Part shown: positions 8,932 through 18,194 of the stretch, piece after piece
Layout: every line of letters starts with the position of its first letter
How positions within the stretch are numbered: the stretch's first letter is position 1
Source of the DNA: Blastopirellula marina
GTDB lineage: Bacteria; Planctomycetota; Planctomycetia; Pirellulales; Pirellulaceae
Length of the DNA: 64,000 nt
NCBI RefSeq assembly: GCF_002967765.1
Contig: NZ_PUHY01000010.1
Location: 744,001-808,000, forward strand
Direction: 5' to 3'
Position numbers and translations under genes: made by a program
The notes under the pieces: model-generated
What the model saw: the letters and a program-made list of their open reading frames with translations, nothing else
What the model was told of the DNA's origin: nothing
Database searches by the model: none

Positions 8932-9567
8932 ATGTCGAACCTGTGCGTGATCTTTGATTTGGATGGCACATTGGTCGACAGCGAAACGATCGGCACCGAA
9001 GCCCTGGTAGAATTGCTGCCTGACTTAGATATTCCAATCGAAACATTGATCGATGACTATCGCGGTCAGAAAATGGCAGATATCCTGGCCGACGTTGAAC
9101 GCCGGCTGAATCGCGAACTCCCTGAGGGGTTCGAGCACACTTATCGCGACCATGCGTCAGCACGCTTGAGAACTCACCTCAAACCGATGCCCGGTGTCGT
9201 GGAAATGCTCGGGCAACTTTCGCAACCCTTAGCGGTCGCGTCGAGTGCACCACCTGCCAAGATTCGCTTGGCCCTGGAAGTCTGTGACATCGACCATCAC
9301 TTCGGGGACAAGGTCTTCAGCTGTTACGACATCAATGCCTGGAAGCCTGACCCTTCAATTTACCTTCATACAGCCCAGGCTATGCGCGTTCCCCCAGAGC
9401 GATGCATCGTCGTCGAGGATAGCGACGTGGGTGTCGCCGCAGCCTTGGGTGCCGGGATGCGAGTACTGCGTTACCGATTTCCCCACGACTTGCCCGAGGT
9501 GATCGAGTTCCACGAGATGCGTCAATTGCCATCGCTGCTACAGGAAGTTTCGGCAGAGCTTCCCTAG
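8932..9567 (+). CDS. HAD-superfamily phosphatase (subclass I)
   Basis: Protein of 211 aa. HAD motif I is F-D-L-D-G-T (Asp9 nucleophile, Asp11 acid/base). Motif II is the S-S-A-P region at about 104-106, the conserved Lys is in W-K-P-D-P-S-I-Y, and motif IV is V-E-D-S-D-V-G. The helical cap between motifs I and II is of the phosphoglycolate phosphatase/beta-phosphoglucomutase type. Members dephosphorylate small phosphorylated metabolites or sugars in the cytoplasm; the substrate cannot be set from sequence. Its length is normal for the family. It is followed by a weak hairpin and then a long empty region, so it is probably the last gene of its transcript. Confidence 0.88.
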   Translation: MSNLCVIFDLDGTLVDSETIGTEALVELLPDLDIPIETLIDDYRGQKMADILADVERRLNRELPEGFEHTYRDHASARLRTHLKPMPGVVEMLGQLSQPLAVASSAPPAKIRLALEVCDIDHHFGDKVFSCYDINAWKPDPSIYLHTAQAMRVPPERCIVVEDSDVGVAAALGAGMRVLRYRFPHDLPEVIEFHEMRQLPSLLQEVSAELP

Positions 9568-9574
9568 AATCAAC

Positions 9575-9600
9575 TGCCTGTCTGAGATGGGCATTTCTTG
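9575..9600 (+). terminator. Possible weak terminator after the HAD gene
   Basis: An 8-bp stem with two G-U pairs (9575-9582 with 9586-9593) and a 3-base loop, followed by tttcttg, starts 7 bp after the stop codon. The stem is weak and the T-run short, so confidence is low. Confidence 0.35.
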
Positions 9601-10043
9601 ATCACTCGCTTCGCTCCAACGGATGCATCGTCACATAATTGGGCACGACTGCCCAAGCCTGAGGCAATTGTTTCAGATGAAGTCGGAGGGATGCTTATCC
9701 CATTTCCGACAATCTTTCATCGTTCTCAAATGGAGCCGCATTACCATCTCGCGCAATATTTGATGTCACGATCTATCATCACTTGAGCTTCTTGCTGTCG
9801 TGGAATGAAGAGGGGGTGCTGGACACTAGGTGATCACCAACATTAGCTAGGGAACATTTCTTGTCGCAAATGCCAAGGCAACGCCGAATGTGCCTACCGA
9901 AGTATCCCAATTGATGGCATCCATGGTTGCAGATTAGTCGATTCGTGCGGCGTTTCTTTGTAGTTATCCGGCAGCGGATTAGTCGCAGGTGCCCCAAACT
10001 GAGCACGAGACAAAATCTCGGATTCAGTTTTATTTTTTTCTAA
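9601..10043. other. Long intergenic region upstream of the DUF1559 unit
   Basis: No convincing gene is present on either strand; the short open frames have no family features. A perfect 7-bp hairpin with a 4-base loop (9639-9645 with 9650-9656) has no T-tail, so it is not a terminator. A T-rich tract at about 10027-10040 sits directly upstream of the sigma54-type promoter. This region is a candidate location for activator binding sites upstream of that promoter. Confidence 0.4.
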
Positions 10044-10059
10044 TTGGCACCTTGCTTGC
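10044..10059 (+). promoter_or_regulatory. Sigma54 (-24/-12) promoter for the lipoprotein/DUF1559 pair
   Basis: The sequence TTGGCACCTTGCTTGC has the GG (-24) and GC (-12) dinucleotides separated by exactly 10 bp, with TTGGCAC and TTGC boxes matching the sigma54 consensus TTGGCAC-N5-TTGC. A T-rich tract lies just upstream. It is 106 bp upstream of the lipoprotein ATG in an otherwise empty region. Transcription from such promoters needs an NtrC-type activator; none is adjacent, though one is encoded at 41722-43170. Confidence 0.7.
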
Positions 10060-10165
10060 GTTGCCAGTTGTGAAAGCGTTTTAGCGTGGTTGATGCCACG
10101 TGATACTGCCGTCACAAACGACTTTTCTGTTCTCCCTTCTCTCATGCATAAGGTTGGAAATCTCT

Positions 10166-10606
10166 ATGCCATCTGTCAAACAAAGTTCGGGCTGGAGAAT
10201 GCTCGTTCTGGGGTTGGTAACAACCAGCTTCACCGGATGTTTCGGGCCCTCCGATCCATTGAATCGTCAGGCCGTCACAGGCGAAGTTCTCTTGAAGAAC
10301 GTTGCGTTAGACACCGGCTCGATTTCATTTACCCCGGTTGATATGGAAACGGGTCGCCCCGCAGGCGCGACGATCGCAGAAGGTAATTTTTCCATCGCGA
10401 AAGAGCAAGGACTTCCTCCTGGAACTTACACCGTTCGTGTTAATAGTGCGGACGAGTCTGCTGCCCCAGTACTACCCGAGGGAATGCCCGGTGATTCGCG
10501 CAAGCTGGCCCCAGACCGTATTCCTCCGAGTTGGAATGCCAAAAGCGAGGAAACCATCACGGTCGAGGATGGCGGCGAGAACCATTTCGTTCTCTCCATC
10601 CCATAG
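10166..10606 (+). CDS. Lipoprotein with transthyretin-like/carboxypeptidase-regulatory fold
   Basis: Protein of 146 aa from the ATG at 10166; an earlier in-frame GTG at 10100 would put 22 extra residues before the signal peptide. Residues 10-24 are a hydrophobic signal and Cys25 follows S-F-T-G, a lipobox, so the mature protein is probably membrane-anchored. The mature part contains V-T-G-E-V, then G-S-I-S-F-T-P, an A-T-I-A-E-G-N-F-S-I strand pair and P-P-G-T-Y-T-V-R-V, the beta-sandwich pattern seen in the small proteins that regularly accompany DUF1559 genes in planctomycetes. The partner gene starts 75 bp downstream. Its biochemical role is unknown. Confidence 0.8.
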   Translation: MPSVKQSSGWRMLVLGLVTTSFTGCFGPSDPLNRQAVTGEVLLKNVALDTGSISFTPVDMETGRPAGATIAEGNFSIAKEQGLPPGTYTVRVNSADESAAPVLPEGMPGDSRKLAPDRIPPSWNAKSEETITVEDGGENHFVLSIP

Positions 10607-10681
10607 GCAACGCCTAGCGTCCATTGAAATGCATGTACTCTTCCTCTCGCTATCTTCCCTAATTCACTCAGGAGCTTCGTT

Positions 10682-11608
10682 TTGAAATCAACCAAGGAAG
10701 TCCGTCACGGTTTTACCCTCGTCGAATTATTGGTGGTCATCGCCATCATTGGTGTGTTGATCGCTTTGCTGCTGCCTGCCGTTCAACAGGCTCGTGAAGC
10801 GGCCCGCCGCATGCAATGCTCGAACAATCACAAGCAGATTGGTCTGGCAATGCACAACTACCATGACACCTACAACAGCTTTCCCGCTGGAACCTACGGC
10901 TGTTGCTGGGGAACATGGCAAGTATCGATCCTGCCTTACGTCGAGCAGAACAACCTGTACGAAAACTACAATGTAGACGACAAGTATGGCAGTGCTCCTC
11001 GCTACGGCAGCACCGAGAATCTGGACGTGACCAGCCAACGCCTGGAAGCATTCACGTGCCCAAGTGATACGCCCAACGCACCACTTGGAACAGCTCCGCT
11101 TGCGATCACGTCGCACAATTACGCTGCTAACTATGGCAACACGGGCTATGCCCAACAAGCCAACCTAAACGGTGAGGTCTTCGGTGGTGCTCCGTTCGAG
11201 TACGTTAGTGGTGGCTCAAACGAGTACTACGGTTTCAAAGACATCGTCGACGGTACATCGAACACCCTGTTGGCTGCCGAAGTCTTGCAAGGTCAAAGCC
11301 GTGACCTGCGTGGATTCACTTGGTGGGGGGATGCTTCAAGCTTCACAGCCTATTTACCACCGAACGCATCGGAACCAGATCGCATCTACTCTTCCAGCTA
11401 CTGCAATAGTCTGCCGCAGCTAAACTTGCCATGTGACGTATCGACTTCTTCTGCACCAACTATGTTTGCGGCACGTAGTCGCCACCCAGGTGGTGTTCAG
11501 GTGACATTATGTGATGGTTCGTCGAGATTCATCGCGGAAACCATCCGCTTGGACGTTTGGCGATACTTGGCTACCACCCGGGGTCGCGAGGTGGTATCGG
11601 AGTTTTAA
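10682..11608 (+). CDS. DUF1559 protein with type IV pilin-like N-terminus
   Basis: Protein of 308 aa from a TTG start preceded by an AGGAG ribosome binding site. The N-terminus H-G-F-T-L-V-E-L-L-V-V-I-A-I-I-G is a class III signal: cleavage is expected after Gly10, leaving Phe1 and Glu5 of the mature protein. The hydrophobic helix (11-32) is followed by the DUF1559 region, with R-R-M-Q-C-S-N-N and M-H-N-Y-H-D. Near the C-terminus is the H-x9-D-G motif (HPGGVQVTLCDG). These proteins are expanded in planctomycetes and probably form pseudopilin-like surface or periplasmic assemblies; their role is not established. It is likely processed by a prepilin peptidase such as that at 47302-48597. Confidence 0.9.
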   Translation: MKSTKEVRHGFTLVELLVVIAIIGVLIALLLPAVQQAREAARRMQCSNNHKQIGLAMHNYHDTYNSFPAGTYGCCWGTWQVSILPYVEQNNLYENYNVDDKYGSAPRYGSTENLDVTSQRLEAFTCPSDTPNAPLGTAPLAITSHNYAANYGNTGYAQQANLNGEVFGGAPFEYVSGGSNEYYGFKDIVDGTSNTLLAAEVLQGQSRDLRGFTWWGDASSFTAYLPPNASEPDRIYSSSYCNSLPQLNLPCDVSTSSAPTMFAARSRHPGGVQVTLCDGSSRFIAETIRLDVWRYLATTRGREVVSEF

Positions 11609-11622
11609 TCGCTGAGTTTCGC

Positions 11623-11694
11623 AAATGCCGATGCGTTTTGGGGGAGAGTAAGTTCCGTACTCTCGCCAGATCGCATCGGCATTTTGCTTTTCTT
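11623..11694 (+). terminator. Strong compound terminator after the DUF1559 gene
   Basis: A perfect 13-bp outer stem (11623-11635 with 11672-11684) encloses a second perfect 7-bp hairpin (11644-11650 with 11658-11664). The outer stem is followed by ttgcttttcttg. It starts 14 bp after the stop codon and would end the lipoprotein/DUF1559 transcript. Confidence 0.75.
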
Positions 11695-11960
11695 GCCAGG
11701 CAATCGGGCCCACGCATGCTCTTCCAGGCACCGGTTTCGAGGGCAATCTCCCCAAAATCGTCGTCCGAACCGCTACGATTTGGTCTATCTGTAACGATTT
11801 TGTTGCCCTGTTGGCGGCTTCCTCGATAATGGAAGAGGATGCGTCCGTCCCGGTCTTGGGGGCATCAGACGTATGACCTAATCTAGATTGCTGAGGGTCG
11901 TACCCGATTTTCGGTTCCTCCCCTCATCCCAACTCGTAATCTCGTCCACGGCACAATCTG
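11695..11960. other. Intergenic region, nothing further seen
   Basis: Between the compound terminator and the start of the large esterase-domain gene there is no supportable gene. The promoter for 11961 is expected here, but I could not identify clear boxes. Confidence 0.4.
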
Positions 11961-14312
11961 ATGAAGCGTTTGACTTACTCGATCTTGGTCCTAGCTGTCG
12001 CCTGGTTTTGTTGCTCAGGCACCGCTTCGGCCACGATTGTCGAAATGAAAAACGGAATGCGACTCGAAGGTTCCGTCGGCAAAATCGCCAGCATGAGCGA
12101 CGACCCGCTGAAGACGCCAACTGCCGGGGCCGTCGATCTGCAGCTGATCGTGCTGATCGATAACGAGTTGAAGCGTACCTTCGTGCCGACCTCCCAGGTG
12201 CAAGACGTTCAGGAAGCTGCCCCGACGCCGGTGGAACGCATTAAGATTGATCAGCGAGTTGCCGATTCTGGCCGCAACGTGCACGCTGTGGGCGAAGGCA
12301 TTCGAATCACACCATTCGACGAATTTGGCCGTCGTATTTACTCAATGCAAACCGCCCAAGGGCCGATCGATGTGATCCAGGGAATCACGGAGATCACACC
12401 AGATTGGACCCGTGTGCAAGGACTCATGGCCGAGCATAAATACGTCTGGGACATGCGCATCAAGACCAGCACGATCCCACGTGACAAGCTGAGTGCCATC
12501 TTGATGCGCCGCATCGATCCGACCGATTCCTCGCAGCGACTGCAAATTGTCCGTCTCTATTTGCAAGCAAAGCGTTATCGCGACGCGGCAGTCGAACTGC
12601 AATCGTTGTTGGGTGACTTTCCTGAACTCAAGCAGTTCCGCAAACAACTCGATGAGTTATGGCAGTTAAGCGCCAATACGCTGATCGACGAAGTTGAGCT
12701 TCGCAAAGACACTGGCCAACATAACCTGGCTTACGGAATGCTGAACAAGTTTCCGAGTGACAACGTCGCCAGTAGCACGCTTCTGAAGGTCAGTTCGATG
12801 CTTACCGAGTATCAAACGGCCTACGAACGTCGCGACAAGATGTTTGCTCTGCTGAAGCAGCATCGTGCGGAGTTCACCGATCCAACGAAAAAGCCACAAG
12901 TGGATGCCGCCGTTGATGAGATCGAAAAGGAGTTGAACATCAACAACATGGATCGCCTCGGACCTTATATGCGTCTGTCGGACGATCCCAAACTGACCAA
13001 TGAAGAAAAGCTGGCGCTCGCGCTAAGCGGCTGGATCTTGGGACCTAACGACGCGACGGAAAACATGGCGGTTGCGTTAAGCGTGTTCGAATCGCGCGAC
13101 TTGGTTAGCGAGTATATAACGAACCGGATCGACGTCGATCGACGTGGGATCTTAGAGAAGCTGAAGGGCATGGAAGGTGGTGCCCCAGCTTACGTTGCCA
13201 AGATCATGCAGTACATGAAACCACCTCTGTGGGATGCCGAGCCGGAAACGGCATCCGAGATCCCCGGATACTACTTGATGCGTGTCCCAGGTGTGCCCGG
13301 CCACTCTGACTTCTTTTATTACGTGCAACTTCCACAAGGGTACGATCCGTATCGCAAGTATCCCACGGTGGTCACGCTGCACGGGGCCGGAACGACTGCC
13401 GAACAGCAGATCGACTGGTGGGCGGGTTCTCATAGCGAGAAGGCGAAGATCCGTATGGGCCAGGCCGCGCGACATGGGTATATCGTCATCGCTCCGTTAT
13501 GGGCGGAAGAACATCAGTACGAATACAACTACTCCGCGGTCGAACATGCTTCGGTCTTGTTCAGCTTGCGTCACGCCCTGCGTCACTTCTCAGTTGATAC
13601 CGATCGCGTATTCCTTAGCGGGCATTCGATGGGTGGTGACGCCGCTTGGGATATCGGCTTGGCTCATCCCGATTTGTGGGCTGGTGTGATCCCGCTCGTC
13701 GCCAAGGCAGATAAATACGTCGCTCGGTATTGGGAGAATGCCCGTCATGTGCCGTTGTACTTCGTGTGTGGTGAACTCGATGGCAATAAACGAGAAATGA
13801 ATGCACGTGACTTTGATCGCTACCTAACCAAAAACGGCTTCGATACGATGATCGTGGAGTATCGAGGGCGCGGTCACGAACACTTCCAAGACGAAGTCCA
13901 GGACATCTTCACCTGGATGGACCTGCACAAACGCAACTTTTTTCCCAAAGAGTTCGAAGTCGTTTCGATGCGACCGTGGGATAACTTCTTCTTCTGGTTG
14001 GAAGTCAGCGACTTCCCAGAACGCAGCCTTGTGCTTCCGTCGAACTATCCCGAACCGAAGAAAGCCCCCGTTACGATTCGCAGCAAGATCCTCGATACCA
14101 ACGGGGTGCTGGTCGATACGGGAACTGGCAAAGCGAACGTTTACCTAACGCCAGACATGGTGAACTTCGACGAACGGATCTCGATCAATTATAAGAGTCG
14201 CAACTATGGCACAGGCGTCGAGCCGTCGACGGAAGTCATGCTCGAAGACGGCCGAACCCGTGGAGACCGCTTACACCCATTCTGGGCGAAAGTCGATACG
14301 AGTGACCGGTAG
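11961..14312 (+). CDS. Large exported protein with C-terminal alpha/beta-hydrolase (esterase/PHB-depolymerase-like) domain
   Basis: Protein of 783 aa. The signal peptide is at 1-24 (MKRLTYSILVLAVAWFCCSG then TASA). The N-terminal part (25 to about 440) is not a family I recognise: a beta-rich start with a V-E-M-K-N-G-M pattern is followed by helical, TPR-like repeats around 190-300. The hydrolase begins near 450 with Y-Y-V-Q-L-P-Q-G-Y-D-P and T-L-H-G-A-G (oxyanion region). The nucleophile is Ser556 in G-H-S-M-G-G, and His639 or His641 (GHEHFQ) is the probable catalytic His. A small beta-rich tail follows 660. The enzyme probably cleaves esters outside the cytoplasm. It is a single gene, converging on ilvD 48 bp away. 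Confidence 0.8.
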   Translation: MKRLTYSILVLAVAWFCCSGTASATIVEMKNGMRLEGSVGKIASMSDDPLKTPTAGAVDLQLIVLIDNELKRTFVPTSQVQDVQEAAPTPVERIKIDQRVADSGRNVHAVGEGIRITPFDEFGRRIYSMQTAQGPIDVIQGITEITPDWTRVQGLMAEHKYVWDMRIKTSTIPRDKLSAILMRRIDPTDSSQRLQIVRLYLQAKRYRDAAVELQSLLGDFPELKQFRKQLDELWQLSANTLIDEVELRKDTGQHNLAYGMLNKFPSDNVASSTLLKVSSMLTEYQTAYERRDKMFALLKQHRAEFTDPTKKPQVDAAVDEIEKELNINNMDRLGPYMRLSDDPKLTNEEKLALALSGWILGPNDATENMAVALSVFESRDLVSEYITNRIDVDRRGILEKLKGMEGGAPAYVAKIMQYMKPPLWDAEPETASEIPGYYLMRVPGVPGHSDFFYYVQLPQGYDPYRKYPTVVTLHGAGTTAEQQIDWWAGSHSEKAKIRMGQAARHGYIVIAPLWAEEHQYEYNYSAVEHASVLFSLRHALRHFSVDTDRVFLSGHSMGGDAAWDIGLAHPDLWAGVIPLVAKADKYVARYWENARHVPLYFVCGELDGNKREMNARDFDRYLTKNGFDTMIVEYRGRGHEHFQDEVQDIFTWMDLHKRNFFPKEFEVVSMRPWDNFFFWLEVSDFPERSLVLPSNYPEPKKAPVTIRSKILDTNGVLVDTGTGKANVYLTPDMVNFDERISINYKSRNYGTGVEPSTEVMLEDGRTRGDRLHPFWAKVDTSDR

Positions 14313-14360
14313 TTGATTTCACCGATCACTCACTTAATTACATCAACGCGTCACGCGATT

Positions 14361-16040
<1,680 letters not shown>

Positions 16041-16272
16041 GCGTCGATTCCTGCTAGTCAGATTAGGGGCGGGCGAAAATAAATCAGAATCCGTTATTCT
16101 AGCCAGACATCTCAATTGCTGCCAGGATCGGTAAGATTGGAGAAAAACCGTCATATCCGACAAATTAGCGGCAATTCTGCCCTAATCTGACAGGAAAGCT
16201 TGAGGTAAAATAGGGAAAACGACCAACCCCGTAGATCAGTCCGCGCGCCCTGCTAGGGAGCCCACCGCCAAC

Positions 16273-16905
16273 ATGAAAACCTGCCTTCTGTTGACTGCTT
16301 GCTTGATTGCTTTCGCCATGCCTTCGATTGGAGTGGCGGATAACGACGACCTTTTGTTCGACGAAAACTCATTCGCCGGTTGGGAAGGCAACCTGGACTG
16401 GTTTCGAATCGAAAACGGGTCGGTCGTGGCTGGTCGATTAGACCAAGAGATCCCTCGCAACGAGTTCCTGTGCACTGAGCAGGAGTTTGCCGATTTCGAG
16501 TTATCGCTCGAGGCAAAGTTGGTGGGCGCTGGGAAGAACGCTGGGATCCAGTTCCGTAGCAAGCGGATTCCCGATCACCACGAGGTGATCGGTTATCAAT
16601 GCGATATGGGCTGGGCTGGGGAGAAACCAATCTGGGGTTCTCTGTACGATGAATCACGTCGTCGCACCTTCCTAGCCGAAGGCAACGCCGATAAGGTTAA
16701 GAAAGTACTTGAAGGGAAAGACTTTATCCCGTTAAAGATTCGTGCCCAAGGAAAGCACATCCAGATTTGGGTGGGGGATGTGAAAACAGTCGATTATCAC
16801 GAGAAGAACGAGAACATCCCGCAGTCGGGTGTCATTGGTCTTCAGATTCACTCTGGTCCGAAGTGCGAAGCCTGGTACCGTAATATCCGCCTCAAGAAAC
16901 TATAA
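16273..16905 (+). CDS. Exported DUF1080 (3-keto-disaccharide hydrolase-type) protein
   Basis: Protein of 210 aa. A signal peptide spans 1 to about 22 (MKTCLLLTACLIAFAMPSIG then VAD). The mature part is a single DUF1080 domain: L-F-D-E-N-S-F-A-G-W-E, then D-F-E-L-S-L-E-A-K, N-A-G-I-Q-F-R-S-K, the E-V-I-G-Y-Q-C-D-M-G segment and G-V-I-G-L-Q-I-H-S-G-P near the end. The fold is a concanavalin-like beta sandwich, and members act on or bind carbohydrates outside the cytoplasm; the family is greatly expanded in planctomycetes. It is divergent from ilvD and lies 12 bp before the HAD gene, so the two are probably cotranscribed. Confidence 0.88.
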   Translation: MKTCLLLTACLIAFAMPSIGVADNDDLLFDENSFAGWEGNLDWFRIENGSVVAGRLDQEIPRNEFLCTEQEFADFELSLEAKLVGAGKNAGIQFRSKRIPDHHEVIGYQCDMGWAGEKPIWGSLYDESRRRTFLAEGNADKVKKVLEGKDFIPLKIRAQGKHIQIWVGDVKTVDYHEKNENIPQSGVIGLQIHSGPKCEAWYRNIRLKKL

Positions 16906-16917
16906 GTCGCGGTATCG

Positions 16918-17538
16918 ATGAGTTCTCATATCAAGTTCTTTTACTTCGACTTGGGCAAAGTCCTGCTCGACTTCGATCATGATATTGCTTGCCGTCAATT
17001 GGCAACGATTTTGGGGACGACGCCTGAAATCATTCGGCAAGATGTCTTCCATTCGGGCGAGCAATGGAAGTACGAGCGAGGCGAGATCACGACGCTCGAT
17101 CTGCATGACTGGCTCTGTGATCGCTATGAGGTGGAAGCTAAACTCGAAGATATCGTCCACGCCGCCTCTAGCATCTTTCATCCGATTAGCGATTCGATTG
17201 AGATTGCCCACCAACTTCACGCTGCGGGGCACCAGATGGGGATCTTGTCGAACACGTGTGATTGTCACTGGGAATATTGCCTAGACAAGCCGTTTCCTTT
17301 CCTGGTTGAGCTATTCCCAGTTCATGCCCTGAGCTTTCGTCTGGGGCACATGAAGCCGGACCAGGAGATTTACCAAAAAGCGGCGCAATTATGCGGGTTT
17401 GCCCCGGAAAACATCTTCTTTGTGGACGACCGCAAAGAGAATGTCGAAGGCGCGGCTTGTGCCGGTTATGACGCCGTCTTGTTCGAATCGCCGGCTCAAC
17501 TAAGGCTTGATTTGGCTTCACGCGGAATTTCTCTCTAG
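16918..17538 (+). CDS. HAD-superfamily hydrolase (YihX/haloacid-dehalogenase-like)
   Basis: Protein of 206 aa. Motif I is F-Y-F-D-L-G-K-V (Asp11 nucleophile); the usual second Asp is Gly13, as in the YihX/epoxide-hydrolase-N-type branch. Motif II is L-S-N-T-C-D, the conserved Lys is in M-K-P-D-Q-E-I-Y, and motif IV is F-V-D-D-R-K-E-N-V-E-G. The cap is alpha-helical. YihX-type members dephosphorylate alpha-glucose-1-phosphate or related sugar phosphates, but the substrate here is inferred only by branch. It follows the DUF1080 gene by 12 bp. Cytoplasmic; no signal peptide. Confidence 0.87.
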   Translation: MSSHIKFFYFDLGKVLLDFDHDIACRQLATILGTTPEIIRQDVFHSGEQWKYERGEITTLDLHDWLCDRYEVEAKLEDIVHAASSIFHPISDSIEIAHQLHAAGHQMGILSNTCDCHWEYCLDKPFPFLVELFPVHALSFRLGHMKPDQEIYQKAAQLCGFAPENIFFVDDRKENVEGAACAGYDAVLFESPAQLRLDLASRGISL

Positions 17539-17683
17539 CAATTCCGGCCAGACGTGGTGGTTATTGCGCGACCTGCCACCCGATGGTTCTATCTTTCACG
17601 GGTAGATCGCTTGCAGTGCTTCGATTCCGACCTAATCTTCCCCAGGTTCCTTATGTGATGGGATTTCTAATTGGGGCAGATCC

Positions 17684-18157
17684 ATGTCATCAAATACATC
17701 TGATTCGCAGCGATTGGTTTTGCACGTCGATGACGACGAGAACTTCTTGAAGCTTTCCAAGCATCGCTTGTCGAATGAAGGTTACAGCGTCGAATCCATT
17801 TCTCGGCCTGAGCATGCACTGAAGTACTTGCTCAACTCGCATTGCCGAGTTTGCATTCTTGATATTGATATGCCACGCGTGAACGGGCTGGAGCTCTTGC
17901 AGGAGATCAAGTCCTACGACGGTGGTATCCAGGTCATCATGCTTACCGGGTTGGTATCGCAAATGACCGTCCTTGAATCGCTACGGGGCGGAGCCGAGGC
18001 ATGCTTCTTCAAGCCGATGCCAGATTTTACACCGCTGTTGGAAGCGTTGGACGCGACGTTTGTTAAAGCCGATCGCTGGTGGCACTGCTTATACGAGTTG
18101 AAGAACCGCCGCCAATCAGAACTCGGTGGCGCCGAAACGGCCCTGTCCCAGTTCTAA
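17684..18157 (+). CDS. Stand-alone response-regulator receiver protein
   Basis: Protein of 157 aa made of one REC domain: acidic cluster H-V-D-D-D-E-N, phosphoacceptor Asp60 in C-I-L-D-I-D-M-P, the Thr of V-I-M-L-T-G and the Lys of C-F-F-K-P-M-P. No output domain follows; the C-terminal 30 residues (WWHCLYELKNRR...) are a short helical tail. It lies 37 bp upstream of a CheA-like kinase on the same strand, so it is a likely phosphorylation target, either as a CheY-type messenger or as a phosphate sink. No receptor (MCP), CheW, CheB or CheR gene is in the window. Confidence 0.9.
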   Translation: MSSNTSDSQRLVLHVDDDENFLKLSKHRLSNEGYSVESISRPEHALKYLLNSHCRVCILDIDMPRVNGLELLQEIKSYDGGIQVIMLTGLVSQMTVLESLRGGAEACFFKPMPDFTPLLEALDATFVKADRWWHCLYELKNRRQSELGGAETALSQF

Positions 18158-18194
18158 AAACTCTGGAAGTGAATGCTTCAAAGACGGAATCATC

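Noticed and set aside
9639-9656. Perfect 7-bp hairpin as a terminator of the HAD gene
   Set aside because: No T-rich tail follows, and it is 70 bp beyond the stop codon.
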